Numbered from the stretch's first letter, positions 1 to 8,223 are shown. The stretch: DNA of 15,258 nt from Auxenochlorella pyrenoidosa (GCA_001430745.1 KQ482021.1:549719-564976), one strand, 5' to 3'. Notes: generated by a model not told the origin, from the sequence alone. Translations and numbers: made by a program.

Positions 1-1749
1 GCGTGCAGGCCCTACTTCAAGCTCAAGTCCTTCTTTGCCACCAAGCCGCTGCCAGATGCAGCGCTGCAGGCGATGATCGACTGGGTGCCCAAAATTGACC
101 CGCTGGGAGGGTACATTGAGATCGACCTGATTGGACCAAAGGTGGGTGCCAAAATAGACCCGCCAGGGTACTCCATAGTACAGGGTACTACATACATGTA
201 GTACATTGATATGAAGATCGACCTGATTGGGCCAAAGGTGCGGCGAGCGCACATCTGCGGCATTGCAGGGGTTCGCTTTGCATGGGCATGGGGCAAAAAA
301 GCCTGGCCAGGGGAGCGCTGGGCAGCGCCCGGCGAGTCCAGGGTCTGTGCAACACAGCGTCCAAGGGCTGCCTCCCTTGGCCGGCGCCGCTGGGTAACGC
401 CTGGCTTGCGCCAGCCCTGCTGGCCGGCCGCCCATGGTGCCTCCTTGTGCCGGGTGCACCGGCTGCCAGCAACGCTCTCCCTCCTCGCCTGCCGCCCTGC
501 AGAGCGCGGTGGCCAAGGTCGCCGCCAATGCAACAGGCTTTGCCCATCGCGACGCCCTCTTCTCTATTCAGTGAGATGCGCACCATTGGCCAGCCTCTGC
601 AGTTGGCTCCGCGCCCACCCTGCAAACCACAGCCTATGGACTGCCCTTTTGTCAGCCCTGCTGGGTTCGTGGTCACGGCTGCCACTGCTATCTACACATG
701 CTGCATCCCGCCACAGGTACGCGCGCTGAGTGGCGGCCAGCCCTGCCAACAGCCCCGCTGTGTTGGTGGCCACATCACATTGCCCTGCTGCCATGTCTTT
801 GCAGGTACGGCGCTGAGTGGCAGTCCAAGTCGGTGACCCCCAAGGCGCTGCCGCTGATTGAGTCGCTCCAGCGCCAGCTGAACCCCTTTTTCGACTCGCA
901 GCAGGCAAGCCCGGGCAGCTGCCTGGCACCTTCTCAGGCGGCATGCCGCAGGGCGCTGGCCAGGCGCAGGGGAGGTGGCACAGGAAGGAACCGGGGGGGG
1001 GGGCGCTTGGCCATTGACGATTGGCCATTGGCCATTGGCCAGCACCCAGCCCCTCTTCCAGCTGGCTGCCGTGCACATGGGGCGCGCCAGGCCCGCCCTG
1101 GCAGCCAGCCAGCCCTGCCCCTGCCCCAGCCGACCTCGCCCGCCTGCCGTCGACGGCCCCTCTCTGGTGCACCTGCCCTTCCTTTTGCAGCGCCCCGCCT
1201 ATGTGAATTACATCGACATCCAGATTGGGCCAGACCCGCAGGCCAGCTACTACGGCCAGGACGCCGCCTGGCTGTCCCAGGTGCGCACCGATTATAGACC
1301 GACAGGTGCTTACCCGCTTGCCGACCGGTGCCGGAGACTTTCGAGCACTCAGGATGCGCTGCATTGGCCAGCTGCTGCCAAGGCCAGGCAGCGCTGGCTT
1401 GGCAAGCGGCGCAGGCCCGCCTCCCTGCCCCACGGCATCACAGGCATGCTGCGCATGCCGTGCGATGCGGTCCCAAGGGATGTCGCCGCCCATGGCACAC
1501 TGTTGGCGCCCTGCTTTTGACATCATCGTCTATAGACGCCCTGCTCCAAACGTTGCCGTCCCCTGCCCCCGCCCTCCGCCCCCCCAAGTGGGTTGGTTGC
1601 AACCCCAGTCCATCCACCCCCACATACACACACACCCGGCCCCCACCCCTCCCTTGCCCCTGCAGGTGAAGGCAAAATACGACCCAGAGGGCCTCTTCTC
1701 CTCGAACCCACTGTCCATCCCTGTGGGCAAGCCGGCAGGCCGGCGGTAG
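1..1749 (+). CDS. Berberine-bridge-enzyme-like FAD-linked oxidoreductase, C-terminal part (5' truncated by window)
   Basis: Proposed exons: 1-141, 503-570, 805-904, 1191-1280 and 1666-1749 (TAG at 1747-1749). They join in frame to 160 residues. The protein shows the usual end of the BBE family (FAD_binding_4 followed by the BBE domain, PF08031): FAHRDALFSIQYGAEW in exons 2-3 (the HR..lf.iqY...W block), then AYVNYIDIQIG and YYG in exon 4, and KYDPEGLF with NPLSIP in exon 5, matching the family's aYvNY.D, YyG and yDP..lF...sIP blocks. Such enzymes oxidise small-molecule alcohols, sugars or alkaloid precursors with covalently bound FAD; the flavin-binding half lies upstream of the window, so the substrate cannot be inferred. 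The intron after exon 3 has a GC donor (CAG|GCAAGC at 905). Exon 1 and exon 3 both have decayed partial copies in neighbouring introns (142-237 and 717-745). The 3'UTR runs to a TGTAA at 2032. Confidence 0.85.
142..240 (+). repeat. Partial tandem copy of exon 1 with its donor site, BBE-like gene
   Basis: Bases around 199-240 repeat the end of exon 1 (ATCGACCTGATTGGRCCAAA followed by GGTG) 96 bp downstream, and 142-172 repeats the earlier stretch GGGTGCC..AAAAT.GACCCGCC. An AT-richer piece containing TACATACATGTAGTA sits between the two halves. The real donor is taken as 142-143, the copied donor as 238-239. Reading through 142-237 meets TAG at 199-201, so using the second donor would truncate the protein. 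Confidence 0.75.
717..745 (+). repeat. Decoy copy of the exon 3 acceptor and exon start, BBE-like gene
   Basis: CCACAG followed by GTACGCGCGCTGAGTGGC (acceptor AG at 715-716) is a diverged copy of the true junction TTGCAG followed by GTACGGCGCTGAGTGGC (acceptor AG at 803-804), 88 bp upstream. Similarity continues upstream as ACACATGCTGC..CC versus CACATTGCCCTGC. Because one base is shifted, splicing to the copy gives a TGA within three codons. Confidence 0.75.
1007..1041 (+). repeat. Four-copy TTGGCCA (CCAAT-like) heptamer array in an intron
   Basis: TTGGCCA occurs at 1007-1013, 1021-1027, 1028-1034 and 1035-1041, the last three directly abutting. Each core TGGCCA is palindromic, and the reverse complement reads TGGCCAATGGCCAATGG, so the array holds several CCAAT pentamers. 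It lies in the GC-donor intron of the BBE-like gene, just after a run of G. It may be an expansion, or a cluster of CCAAT-type protein sites; function is unknown. Confidence 0.7.
1600..1665 (+). repeat. Pyrimidine/CA-rich tract before the last exon acceptor
   Basis: The end of intron 4 of the BBE-like gene is CA/C-rich (CACATACACACACACCC followed by C/T runs) and ends in CCCCTGCAG at 1657-1665. It acts as the polypyrimidine tract of the 1666 acceptor. Confidence 0.6.
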
Positions 1750-2031
1750 CTGTGGGATACTTGCGGGAATGATTCTTGCAACCATAAGTTGGCAGTGGTG
1801 ATCAACGTGGCAGTTAAGGCATCAGTGTATTGCACCCAGAATCACACCTCGAGGCTTACCCAGCACCTGTTCTGCCCTCCTACCGTTCTCCCTGCCTGCC
1901 AGCTGTACTGAGGAACTTGCTCTTTGTGCGCCAAGTGCACGGTCATCCCACATTAAAATGCCTCAGTTGCTGTGTGTGCAGTCAGTCCCACGCCATGCCA
2001 GACGGCGGCTGTCATGTCTCTTTTCCAGCAC

Positions 2032-2036
2032 TGTAA
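2032..2036 (+). terminator. TGTAA polyadenylation signal for the BBE-like gene
   Basis: TGTAA is the common chlorophyte near-upstream polyadenylation element. This is the first plus-strand TGTAA after the stop codon (about 283 nt downstream). It lies 1 bp from the opposing signal at 2038-2042. Confidence 0.6.
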
Positions 2037-2037
2037 G

Positions 2038-2042
2038 TTACA
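2038..2042 (-). terminator. TGTAA polyadenylation signal (minus strand) for the SirB1-like gene
   Basis: The plus-strand TTACA reads TGTAA on the minus strand, about 120 nt after the minus-strand stop at 2162. It is the only minus-strand TGTAA in that stretch. Together with 2032-2036 it makes TGTAAGTTACA, so the two convergent transcripts should overlap by a few tens of bases. Confidence 0.6.
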
Positions 2043-2161
2043 ACTGCAGCAGTTCGAATCTATTGAAGCTCAGAGCACAGCGAAGAATGTACACGACATG
2101 CACAGATTTTGTAGCATGCACACTGCGCAGACAAATTGGGCAGCGAGGACGGCGTGGGCGG

Positions 2162-5100
2162 TCACCACGTGAGCGGCAGCCGGCTGTCGTCGTCTTGCTG
2201 CGCTGCAGGCGGCGGCCGGCGCAGCGCGCCCTCCAGGCTCAGCGCCTCTGGCGCCGCCTCCACCCCCGACAGCAGGGCCAGCAGCCTGTCTGTGAGCTGC
2301 TGCTCGCTCAGCGTCTGGCCCCCCGCAACGACCTGCAGGGCAGGGGCAGTGCGGCTCGTACTGCGCTTTCGCTTGTTTGTTTGGGCTTGAAGTCTGTCTA
2401 CCCGCAACGGAACTTGCGACGCAGACCCAAAAGACCTTGCGAACCAGCTCAGACAAGTGGCCATGAATGCACACTGCGAGAGTGCCATGGACACTCCCAT
2501 CTGCTTGGTGCCAGCAGGGGCAGATCAGCTCTGCTGGGCAGCGGCACGACAGAGGGCGCTCACCACTGCGCCGGTCGGTGTGAGGGAGAGCGCGGGGGCC
2601 GCCCCTGCTGCCGCCGCCGCCTGCGTGCTGCGCATGAACTGCTGCAGCTCGGCTTTCGCCTCTGCGGGCGGGCAGGGCCGGCACAGCAGCTGTGCGCGAG
2701 TCAGACTGTATGGCAGCCTGGCGCACGTGGCAGCCGGGAGCTGCAGGCGAGCCCGTGTGCTGGCTGCCACGCCACAGAGTGGGCGCCTCCAGACAGCGAC
2801 GCCCATCCCCCGTAGGCGTGGGCCGCCCCTTTCCGGTGCAGCATGTGCAGGCGCGCCCCACGACAGAGTGTCTGACCACCCTTCCGTTGGGCCCACCTCT
2901 GAAGCGCCCCTCCCACCCGCCCCCCACCCCCCGAGCCCCACCTCTGAAGCGGCCCACATGCATCAGCAGCACCGCAAGGTCTCGCCGCTCCAGGGGGCAG
3001 CTGTCGCCCAGCAGCAGCACGAGCCGCTCGCAGGCAGCCAGGGCGCGCCTGCAGCGTCCACAGCGGGGGGGATGACGTTTGCGGCCGGCCCGGCAGCAGC
3101 GGCGCCAACAGGGAGGCCGCGCCGGAGCTGCCCAGCAGGCCGGCAGCAGGCGCTCAGGAGCGCTGCTCCCAGTATGGAAGATGCAAGGCCATGCGAGCGT
3201 GAAGCTGGAGGTGCAACATGGAGGATGCAAGACCCCGCGAGCGTGGAGCTAACTGTGCAGGCAAGCATGGGGCTAAGAGCGGCATGAAGATCAGCGGTGG
3301 ACACCACGCAGGCGTGAAGCTAGGAACGAAGCTGGAGGCGCTGCACCTGATGTCCCCCGCGCCGGGAGAGGTCCAGATGCCTCGCTCTAGCCGGTGCTTG
3401 GCGGTACGGCTGATGGCCTGCGGGGCGGGAGGGTGGGCGGGCGGGCGCGCCCGGCGCGTCATGTGAATGCTCCTGTTGTGTTGTGTTGTGGGGCTCCGCC
3501 CGGGGCCTGGCGGTACAAGTGAAGGCCACCAGGGTGGGGGGCACACGCCGAGCAGGCAAGATGCGGGGTCAGGGGCGTTGAGCTCCTCTAAGAGCTTCGC
3601 GGGTCGGCCAATAGCCACATGCCGCAGACACGCAGACAGGGCGGGCGGCCCCACACCCAGCGAAGGCAATTCCGCCAGCCCAACCCCGGTTGTCGAGGGC
3701 CGCCCGGAGCTGATACCAGGGCCCAGGGCCGGCGGTCATCAAATGGTGCATGCCATGCACGCCCTGCGCAGCACACGCCCTGCCTCCTTGCTTGCACAGC
3801 CGAGCAGCCGACCTGCAGCCCTCCCACGGCGTCCCCACCTGCATGGCCGCGTCGCTCTCGCCCTCCAGGAACACCCGGGCCGCCGCCGCAAAGCCGCCGC
3901 CGCTGCCGGCGCCACTGTCCCACGCAAAGGGCCAGAAGCAGCGCTTGAGGAAGCGCAGCATTTCGGCCAGCGCATCGGTAGAGCAGGTGTTTAGCACTGC
4001 ACCGGCAGGCAGGGCCCGTCAAAGTTGCAAGCAGGTTCGAGCACTGCGCTGGCAGGCAGGGTGGCGCTGTGAGCAGGTGTTGAGCACTGCACTGGCAGGC
4101 AGGGGGCATCAACGTTGCGAGCAGGGTGGGGGCGTGCGCCGTGGACTCGGGGAGTGGCCGTACGCATACAGGGGCAGAGAGCAGCAGCAGCAGAGCGGGA
4201 ACCGCCCTGCACTGCCGCAGGCAGTGAGGCAACGCCCCGCCCTGCTCCGCTCCGCCCCGGCGCACTGTGGCAGGCAGCGAGGCAGGGCCTGGCAGCGCAC
4301 CAGTGCCGTCGGGTCGCACCACGGCGGCGCGCGGCAGCGGCAGCGCCGCCACGCGCGGCGGCGCCCCCAGGTCGCTGCAGTCGACCTTGACAGCAAAGTC
4401 CATGGCGCCCTGCGGGGTGGGGTGGGGTGTGGTGGGGGGTATTGTCTAGATTGTCAAGAATGAATGAAGAATGAAGAGGCGGTGCAGTCCACCTTGACAG
4501 CCAAGTCCATGGCACCCTGTGTGTGTGTTTGTGTGGGTGGCGTGGGTGGCGAGTCGTGGGTGGAGTGGTGGGGATGGTGTGTGTATGTGCATGTGTGTGT
4601 GGGGGTGGGGGTGGGGGGGCAGCGAGGTGGGCGCAGCAAGGGAGGAAGCTGTCAGGGAGGTGTCAAGAAGAGGAATAAGAAACGATGGAGGGGAGCGCCC
4701 TGGCGGGCCAGGGAGGCAGAGCTTGGCGGGGGAGGCAGGGAGTGCCGCAGGCGGGCACCCACCATGAGGAGCAGGCGCCGCACCAGATCCTCCAAAATGA
4801 TGGCCAGCACTGCAGAGGCAGGCAGGCGGGCGCAGCAGGCAGGTGGGCACAGCAGGCAGGGGAGCTGGCGCGGGCGGGACGCGCGGTGGTGGGCAGGGCT
4901 CCGCATGCCTGCCTCTGTTGGCAAGTTCTGGCAGTTCGCAAGAGCTCTGCCGTGCCTGTCCAGTGGCAACGATAGTCAATACCCAGCCTGGGCAGCCTTA
5001 GCATGGGCACTAGAGCACCAGGGCACTGAGCCTGGGCAGGCAGCGGCACCCAAGGAATGCCCCGGCTGCGGGCCAGCGCCGGCCCACGGCCAACCCTGCC

Positions 5101-6896
5101 AGGCAAGCAGCAAGGCGCATCAGGCGGCGGCAGAGGGCGGCAGAGGGCGGCGAACCTGCCGGGATGCCCTGCTTGCGGGTGAGCACCTCGTTTAGGTATG
5201 CATGTGAGGCTCGCTCCCACACACCAGGGTGGTCCAGGACGGCTGCAAAAGGGGGTGGGGGGTGGGGGGGTGGGGGGGGGCCGCACGTGGGTAGGCAGGC
5301 AAGCAGGACGGTCGGGCGCTGTCGAAGCGCGCTGGGCGCCGTCGAAGCACGCTGGGCCTGCTGGCAACCGCGGTAGTGTGCCTCAGGGTGGCATGCAGGG
5401 CAGCCAGAAACCAGGGTGGCTCACAGACACAGTGCGCCCGCGGGGACAGCCCCTGACGGCTGGAGACGCACGGCACGGCAGCAGATTGGCAGGCACGCCC
5501 AGCGGGCACAGCGGGCGCCGCACCTTGGCCCGGCAGCGCGCTGCGCCCCGCGGCTCGGAAGCCCTGCCGCTCAAACAGGTACCGCCGCAGCACCTGCAGT
5601 ACCGCCTCGCTGCTGGGCCTGCCGCCGCTGCTGCCGCCGCCACCACTGCTCTGCTCGCTCCCACCGCCGCCGCCCGCAGCACTGCTGCCACTCCCGCTGC
5701 TACCGCTGCTGCTGTTACCGCCCTCCAGCCCGCCCTCACTCCCAGCGCTTGCTGGCGGCAGCTCGGCAAGCAGCCGGGCCAGCTCCACTGCCATGCGCTG
5801 CAGGCGCTGGCGGTACGCCTCCACCGGAAGCTGCGGTACAGGTCAGGGGGTGCAGGGATGGGGTCACGCCAGCTCCCCAGCCATGCGCTGCAAGTGCTGG
5901 CAGTACGCCTCCACCGGAAGCTGTGGTACAGAGAGTGCCGGGGCAGGGGGTGCCAGGGCAGGGGGCGCAGCAACAGGGGTCACGGCCGCAAGCCAGGATG
6001 GGCATGGGCATGCGGGCTGCCTGCACGGCTCGGGTGCTGCGCACCTGCCGGCAGGGGAGGCAGGCTGCCAGCACGGCGCATGCACTTCCGCTGCTGAAGA
6101 AACAAAAAGACGAGCCCAGGCACGTGCAGGTGCATGCCAGGGAGCCCGGCCAAGGCCCCCCAGCCGACATAAAGCGCCACGGTTGTATGCAGATAAGCGC
6201 CGGGCTTGCCTGCACCGACGAGTGCGACACCAGGGCGTCGTCCTCTGCCGCCACGTAGAGCGCGGCGGCGGCCAGGTCCACCGAGGCCTCGCCCTCGGCG
6301 ATGCAGCGCAGAAAGGCGCGGCGCGCCTCGTAGGCGTGCTGCGCCGAGAAGTCGGTCCTGCGGGCGCGGCAGGATGGCATGCAGGGGCGAGCCGCAGTCG
6401 GGCACACACAATCACTTGAACAGCCAGTCAAGTCGAGGTGCGGGCAACTGGACGCATGAGGCGCATGAAAGGGAAGGAGTCGGCGCCAGCAGAGGCAGCA
6501 TTTGCAGGTAGGGCGGAAGAGGCGGCCGGGCGGGCGGCGGCGGTGCCGTGCCACGGGGTGTTGGGCCAGCCAGTTCGATCGCCTGGTCTCTGCGTGACTG
6601 GAAGGCGATGCTCACCTCCTCCAATTCGGGTAGTCCTCGGGGGTACAAGGCTCAAAGCGCCTCTCTGGTTGCGCCCGCGACAGGCGCTCCACTCGGTCTT
6701 TCTGGCATCCTGCTAGCCTCCGTGGCGCGTGAGCAGCGACAGGGGGGCCAACAAACTGGCTGGGCAGGTGGGCAGGCAGGGCCAGCGCCTGAGCTCCCGA
6801 CACGGCTGCACAACCTGGAGCAGGCATGGCCTGTCCTGAAAATGTGATCGATACGCCGCAGACAGCAGCATGAGGGAGGGCACCTTGTGCCGGCAT
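2162..6896 (-). CDS. SirB1/FBXO21-type transglutaminase-like-fold protein with TPR-like C-terminus, probably plastid-targeted
   Basis: Proposed exons, 5' to 3' on the minus strand: 6896-6616, 6357-6210, 5830-5524, 5242-5156, 4809-4763, 4409-4301, 3996-3839, (3594-3547 optional), 3417-3347, 3048-2942, 2661-2564, 2332-2162. All phases close, giving 527 residues (543 with the optional exon). Residues 1 to about 45 are rich in A/P/V/L and poor in acids, like a chloroplast transit peptide. Residues about 105-142 (AYEARRAFL..IAEGEASVDLAAAALYVAAEDDALVS) and YLNEVLTRKQGIP plus LAIILEDLVRRLLLM (261-290) match the Transglut_core2/SirB1 N-terminal family (PF13369). RALAACERLVLLLGD, RRDLAVLL and GRFREAKAELQQFM resemble the TPR-like tail of SirB1. 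A Ser/Gly-rich insert spans about 173-216. The biochemical role of this family is not established. The 6209 donor is GC. The start is the first ATG in the frame that stays open into exon 1; an upstream exon cannot be excluded. Confidence 0.8.
2371..2428 (+). repeat. Dispersed hairpin element, copy 1
   Basis: This 58 bp block matches 13015-13067 in the same orientation: GCTTGTTTG..GGGCTKGAAGTCTGTCTA, then GCAACGGAA, GCGAC and CAGACCC. It can fold as GTCTG(2392-2396)/CAGAC(2422-2426) and CGCAA(2403-2407)/TTGCG(2414-2418) around the loop CGGAAC. It lies in the last intron of the SirB1-like gene, antisense to that transcript. Confidence 0.75.
2895..2950 (-). repeat. Duplicated donor of the TPR-like exon (45 bp period)
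   Basis: On the minus strand the exon end CGCTTCAGAG|GTGGG occurs twice, with donors at 2941-2940 and 2896-2895. The spacing is 45 bp, and the sequence between is Gly/Arg/Trp-coding without a stop. Use of the distal donor would insert 15 codons between GRFR and EAKAEL. Confidence 0.7.
3174..3254 (+). repeat. Diverged two-copy tandem repeat, about 44 bp period
   Basis: ATGGARGATGCAAGRCC..GCGAGCGTGRAGCT occurs at 3174 and 3218 in the intron between 3347 and 3048 of the SirB1-like gene. Further weak copies of GCGTGAAGCT..GCTGGAGG are seen to about 3340, next to the donor at 3346. It has no coding role in the model. Confidence 0.65.
3990..4110 (-). repeat. Array of three exon-start copies with acceptors (exon 7 of SirB1-like gene)
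   Basis: On the minus strand, CCTGCCRGYGCAG|TGCT is seen with first exon bases at 3996 (taken as real), 4043 and 4086. The 4086 copy continues as TGCTCAACACCTGCTC, almost the same as the real TGCTAAACACCTGCTC. Spacings are 47 and 43 bp. Splicing to the 4086 copy reads into TGA before the real exon. Confidence 0.75.
4482..4520 (-). repeat. Decoy copy of the exon 6 acceptor and exon start
   Basis: On the minus strand, ACAG|GGTGCCATGGACTTGG then GCTGTCAAGGTGGACTGCA copies the true exon 6 start at 4409 (GGCGCCATGGACTTTG then CTGTCAAGGTCGACTGCA). The offset is 107 bp (4516 versus 4409). The changes are mostly at third codon positions. The copied frame then reads to TGA. Confidence 0.8.
4519..4619 (+). 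repeat. GT/G-rich simple tract in an intron
   Basis: Long alternating GTGTGT runs grade into GGGGTGGGGG. On the transcribed minus strand this is a CA/C-rich pyrimidine tract ahead of the decoy acceptor at 4517-4518. Such tracts can form Z-DNA or G-quadruplex; no gene is seen in it. Confidence 0.7.
5251..5280 (+). repeat. G-run (C-run on the transcribed strand) before an acceptor
   Basis: Runs of 5, 6, 7 and 9 G separated by single T. On the minus strand it is the polypyrimidine tract before TTTTGCAG at 5243-5250. It has potential to form a G-quadruplex. Confidence 0.65.
5867..5935 (-). repeat. Decoy copy of exon 3 (LPVEAY...) with its acceptor
   Basis: On the minus strand, CTTCCGGTGGAGGCGTACTG begins at 5920 after GTACCACAG, 90 bp upstream of the true exon 3 start at 5830 (CTTCCGGTGGAGGCGTACCG after GTACCGCAG). 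The copy codes LPVEAYCQHLQRMAGELA and then TGA, against LPVEAYRQRLQRMAVELA in the real exon. The strong residual similarity suggests a recent copy. Confidence 0.85.
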
Positions 6897-6995
6897 TGGC
6901 GCTGTGCGCCTTGCGGGCGACTGCAGGCATGCCTGGCAGCGCACTTATGGCGGCCGCCGGCAGGCAGAGTGCAGCTGCATCTCTGGTGCCGCAAA

Positions 6996-7020
6996 GGATA
7001 TAAGCAGCACATATAAACAG
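6996..7020 (-). promoter_or_regulatory. Possible TATA-like promoter element of the SirB1-like gene
   Basis: The minus strand reads TTTATATG then CTTATATCC in an otherwise GC-rich region, about 100-120 nt upstream of the chosen ATG at 6896 and just after the expected 3' end of the next gene. The position suits a core promoter. No transcription start evidence is available. Confidence 0.35.
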
Positions 7021-7051
7021 GCTCGCCCTTTGCGCGTACCCCATACTTGCA

Positions 7052-7056
7052 TTACA
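7052..7056 (-). terminator. TGTAA polyadenylation signal of ankyrin gene A
   Basis: The minus-strand TGTAA (plus TTACA) lies about 190 nt after the stop codon at 7248. It lies beyond the duplicated block, so it has no equivalent behind the second ankyrin gene. Confidence 0.55.
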
Positions 7057-7247
7057 AGCAGATAGGCAGCATTGGTCGAGGGTGCTGGAGGGAGGGATGT
7101 AGGTGTGGGGCCCGCGCAGATAAGCAATCAAGAAATGTCAGGCGCAGATGGACAGCCAGGCAGCAACACTGGGCCATGCCAGGAAGAGGCGGCACGCAGG
7201 AAGGGGGCTGCAGGAAGCGGGGCCTCGGGAGTGCTGCCAGATTGCAG

Positions 7248-8084
7248 CTAAGAGAACGCAAGGTCGAGGATGCGGGTGGTGAGCTCTTGGGGCAGGTGGG
7301 ACCGCTGCGTGCGCTGCACGCGGGCCAGGCTCAGCACGGCGCAGCGCAGGCGCTCGCGCTGCTCCTTCGGCAGGCGCTGCACCAGCAGGCCCGCCTCGAC
7401 ATGCGAGCGCGCCAGCACGGCTGGCAGCAGTGGCGCCAGCGCGGGGCAGGGCGTCGGCACCAATGCCCACTGGTCCACCGTGAGCGGGGCAGCGGCCACA
7501 ACCTCTGCGTACCCTGGCAGCGCCAGGTCTGCGCTCTGCACATGCTGCAGAGCCTCCAGCTGCTCATCGGTGGTTGTGCCCAGCATGAGCAGGGCGCAGA
7601 TTGCCTCTTCCGTATGCCGCCCAGTGAACTGCGTCAGCACGATGTCCAGAGGCGTGCGCCCTTGATTGTCTCTCTGCAGCGCTGCCTCTGGCGCAGCCTC
7701 TGCCAGCAGGCACATTTCGTCGAAATTCCTCCGCTCCGCCGCAACGTGCAGCGGCAGGGAGCCACGATGGTTGGCAACGAGGGCGGCCGCTGGCTCTACG
7801 GCCAGCAACATGTCCACCACGCCGTACCCTCCACTGTTGTCAGAGGCCGCCTCATGCAGCGGTAGGTTTCCGTCCACAAAGTCTGGTATCAGGGCCGCAG
7901 CCGGGGCCGCAGTCGCCAGGATCTCTGCCACTTCACTTCGGCCGCTAAAGGCCGCGAAGTGCAGCGCGGTACATCCATTTGGCTTCCTCATTAGCGCTGC
8001 ATCTGGGTGCTGTGCCAGGATCTGAGTGACTGCCAGAGCATCTTCATCGTCCGTTGCATCCCACAGCACCTGAAGGATGTCCAT
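7248..8084 (-). CDS. Ankyrin-repeat protein A
   Basis: A single open coding exon of 278 residues. Four ankyrin-type repeats are visible: GCTALHFAAFSGRSEVAEIL (about 36-55), DGNLPLHEAASDNSGGYGVV, RGSLPLHVAAERRNFDEM and QGRTPLDIVLTQFTGRHTEE, so a protein-binding role is likely. The last ~120 residues are not ankyrin. They are helical-looking and end with LPQELTTRILDLAFS, which recalls the first helix of an F-box (LP.El...Il.L), but the match is too short to call. The ATG at 8084 is chosen because an acceptor (CACTGCAG) stands 2 nt before it, and a GTGAGC donor at 8222 suggests a 135 nt 5'UTR intron that would remove the in-frame upstream ATG. It is one half of a tandem pair with 9185-10027. The partner and target are unknown. 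Confidence 0.85.
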   Translation of the reverse strand: MDILQVLWDATDDEDALAVTQILAQHPDAALMRKPNGCTALHFAAFSGRSEVAEILATAAPAAALIPDFVDGNLPLHEAASDNSGGYGVVDMLLAVEPAAALVANHRGSLPLHVAAERRNFDEMCLLAEAAPEAALQRDNQGRTPLDIVLTQFTGRHTEEAICALLMLGTTTDEQLEALQHVQSADLALPGYAEVVAAAPLTVDQWALVPTPCPALAPLLPAVLARSHVEAGLLVQRLPKEQRERLRCAVLSLARVQRTQRSHLPQELTTRILDLAFS

Positions 8085-8086
8085 GC

Positions 8087-8223
8087 CTGCAGTGCAGCGA
8101 GGGGGGCGGGGCAGTGGCGGGGCATGTTGCATTTGTGAGTTGGTGCCACCAGCAGCGGCGGCAGGACGGCTCCGGGCTCTCACTGTGCAAGCTGTCCGGC
8201 CCTGCAAGCCGCGCTAGCTCACC
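8087..8223 (-). other. 5'UTR intron of ankyrin gene A
   Basis: The donor at 8222-8221 (CATCACGG|GTGAGCTAGC) and the acceptor AG at 8088-8087 lie just before the ATG. The donor context and an internal CTCACAAATGCAAC are conserved in the paralogue, whose intron is 10153-10039. CTCAC sits about 45 nt before the acceptor and could be the branch site. Confidence 0.6.

Noticed and set aside
2070..3230. Long minus-strand open frame of 386 codons
   Set aside because: It fuses intronic sequence with pieces of several exons in the wrong frame; spliced exons within it give a coherent TPR-like protein, the unspliced frame does not.
5198..6097. 299-codon plus-strand open frame
   Set aside because: Ala/Thr/Arg-rich shadow of the Ser/Gly-rich exon and introns on the minus strand; no start context or homologous blocks.
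7047..7865. 272-codon plus-strand frame opposite the ankyrin gene A (and its twin at 9029-9787)
   Set aside because: Antisense shadow of a GC-rich coding region; its Gln/Arg/His-rich sequence mirrors the minus-strand codons and shows no domain.
8085..8207. N-terminal extension of ankyrin protein A from a TTG codon or from an in-frame upstream ATG
   Set aside because: The stretch lies inside a predicted 5'UTR intron with splice sites conserved in the paralogue, whose corresponding region has no in-frame ATG.
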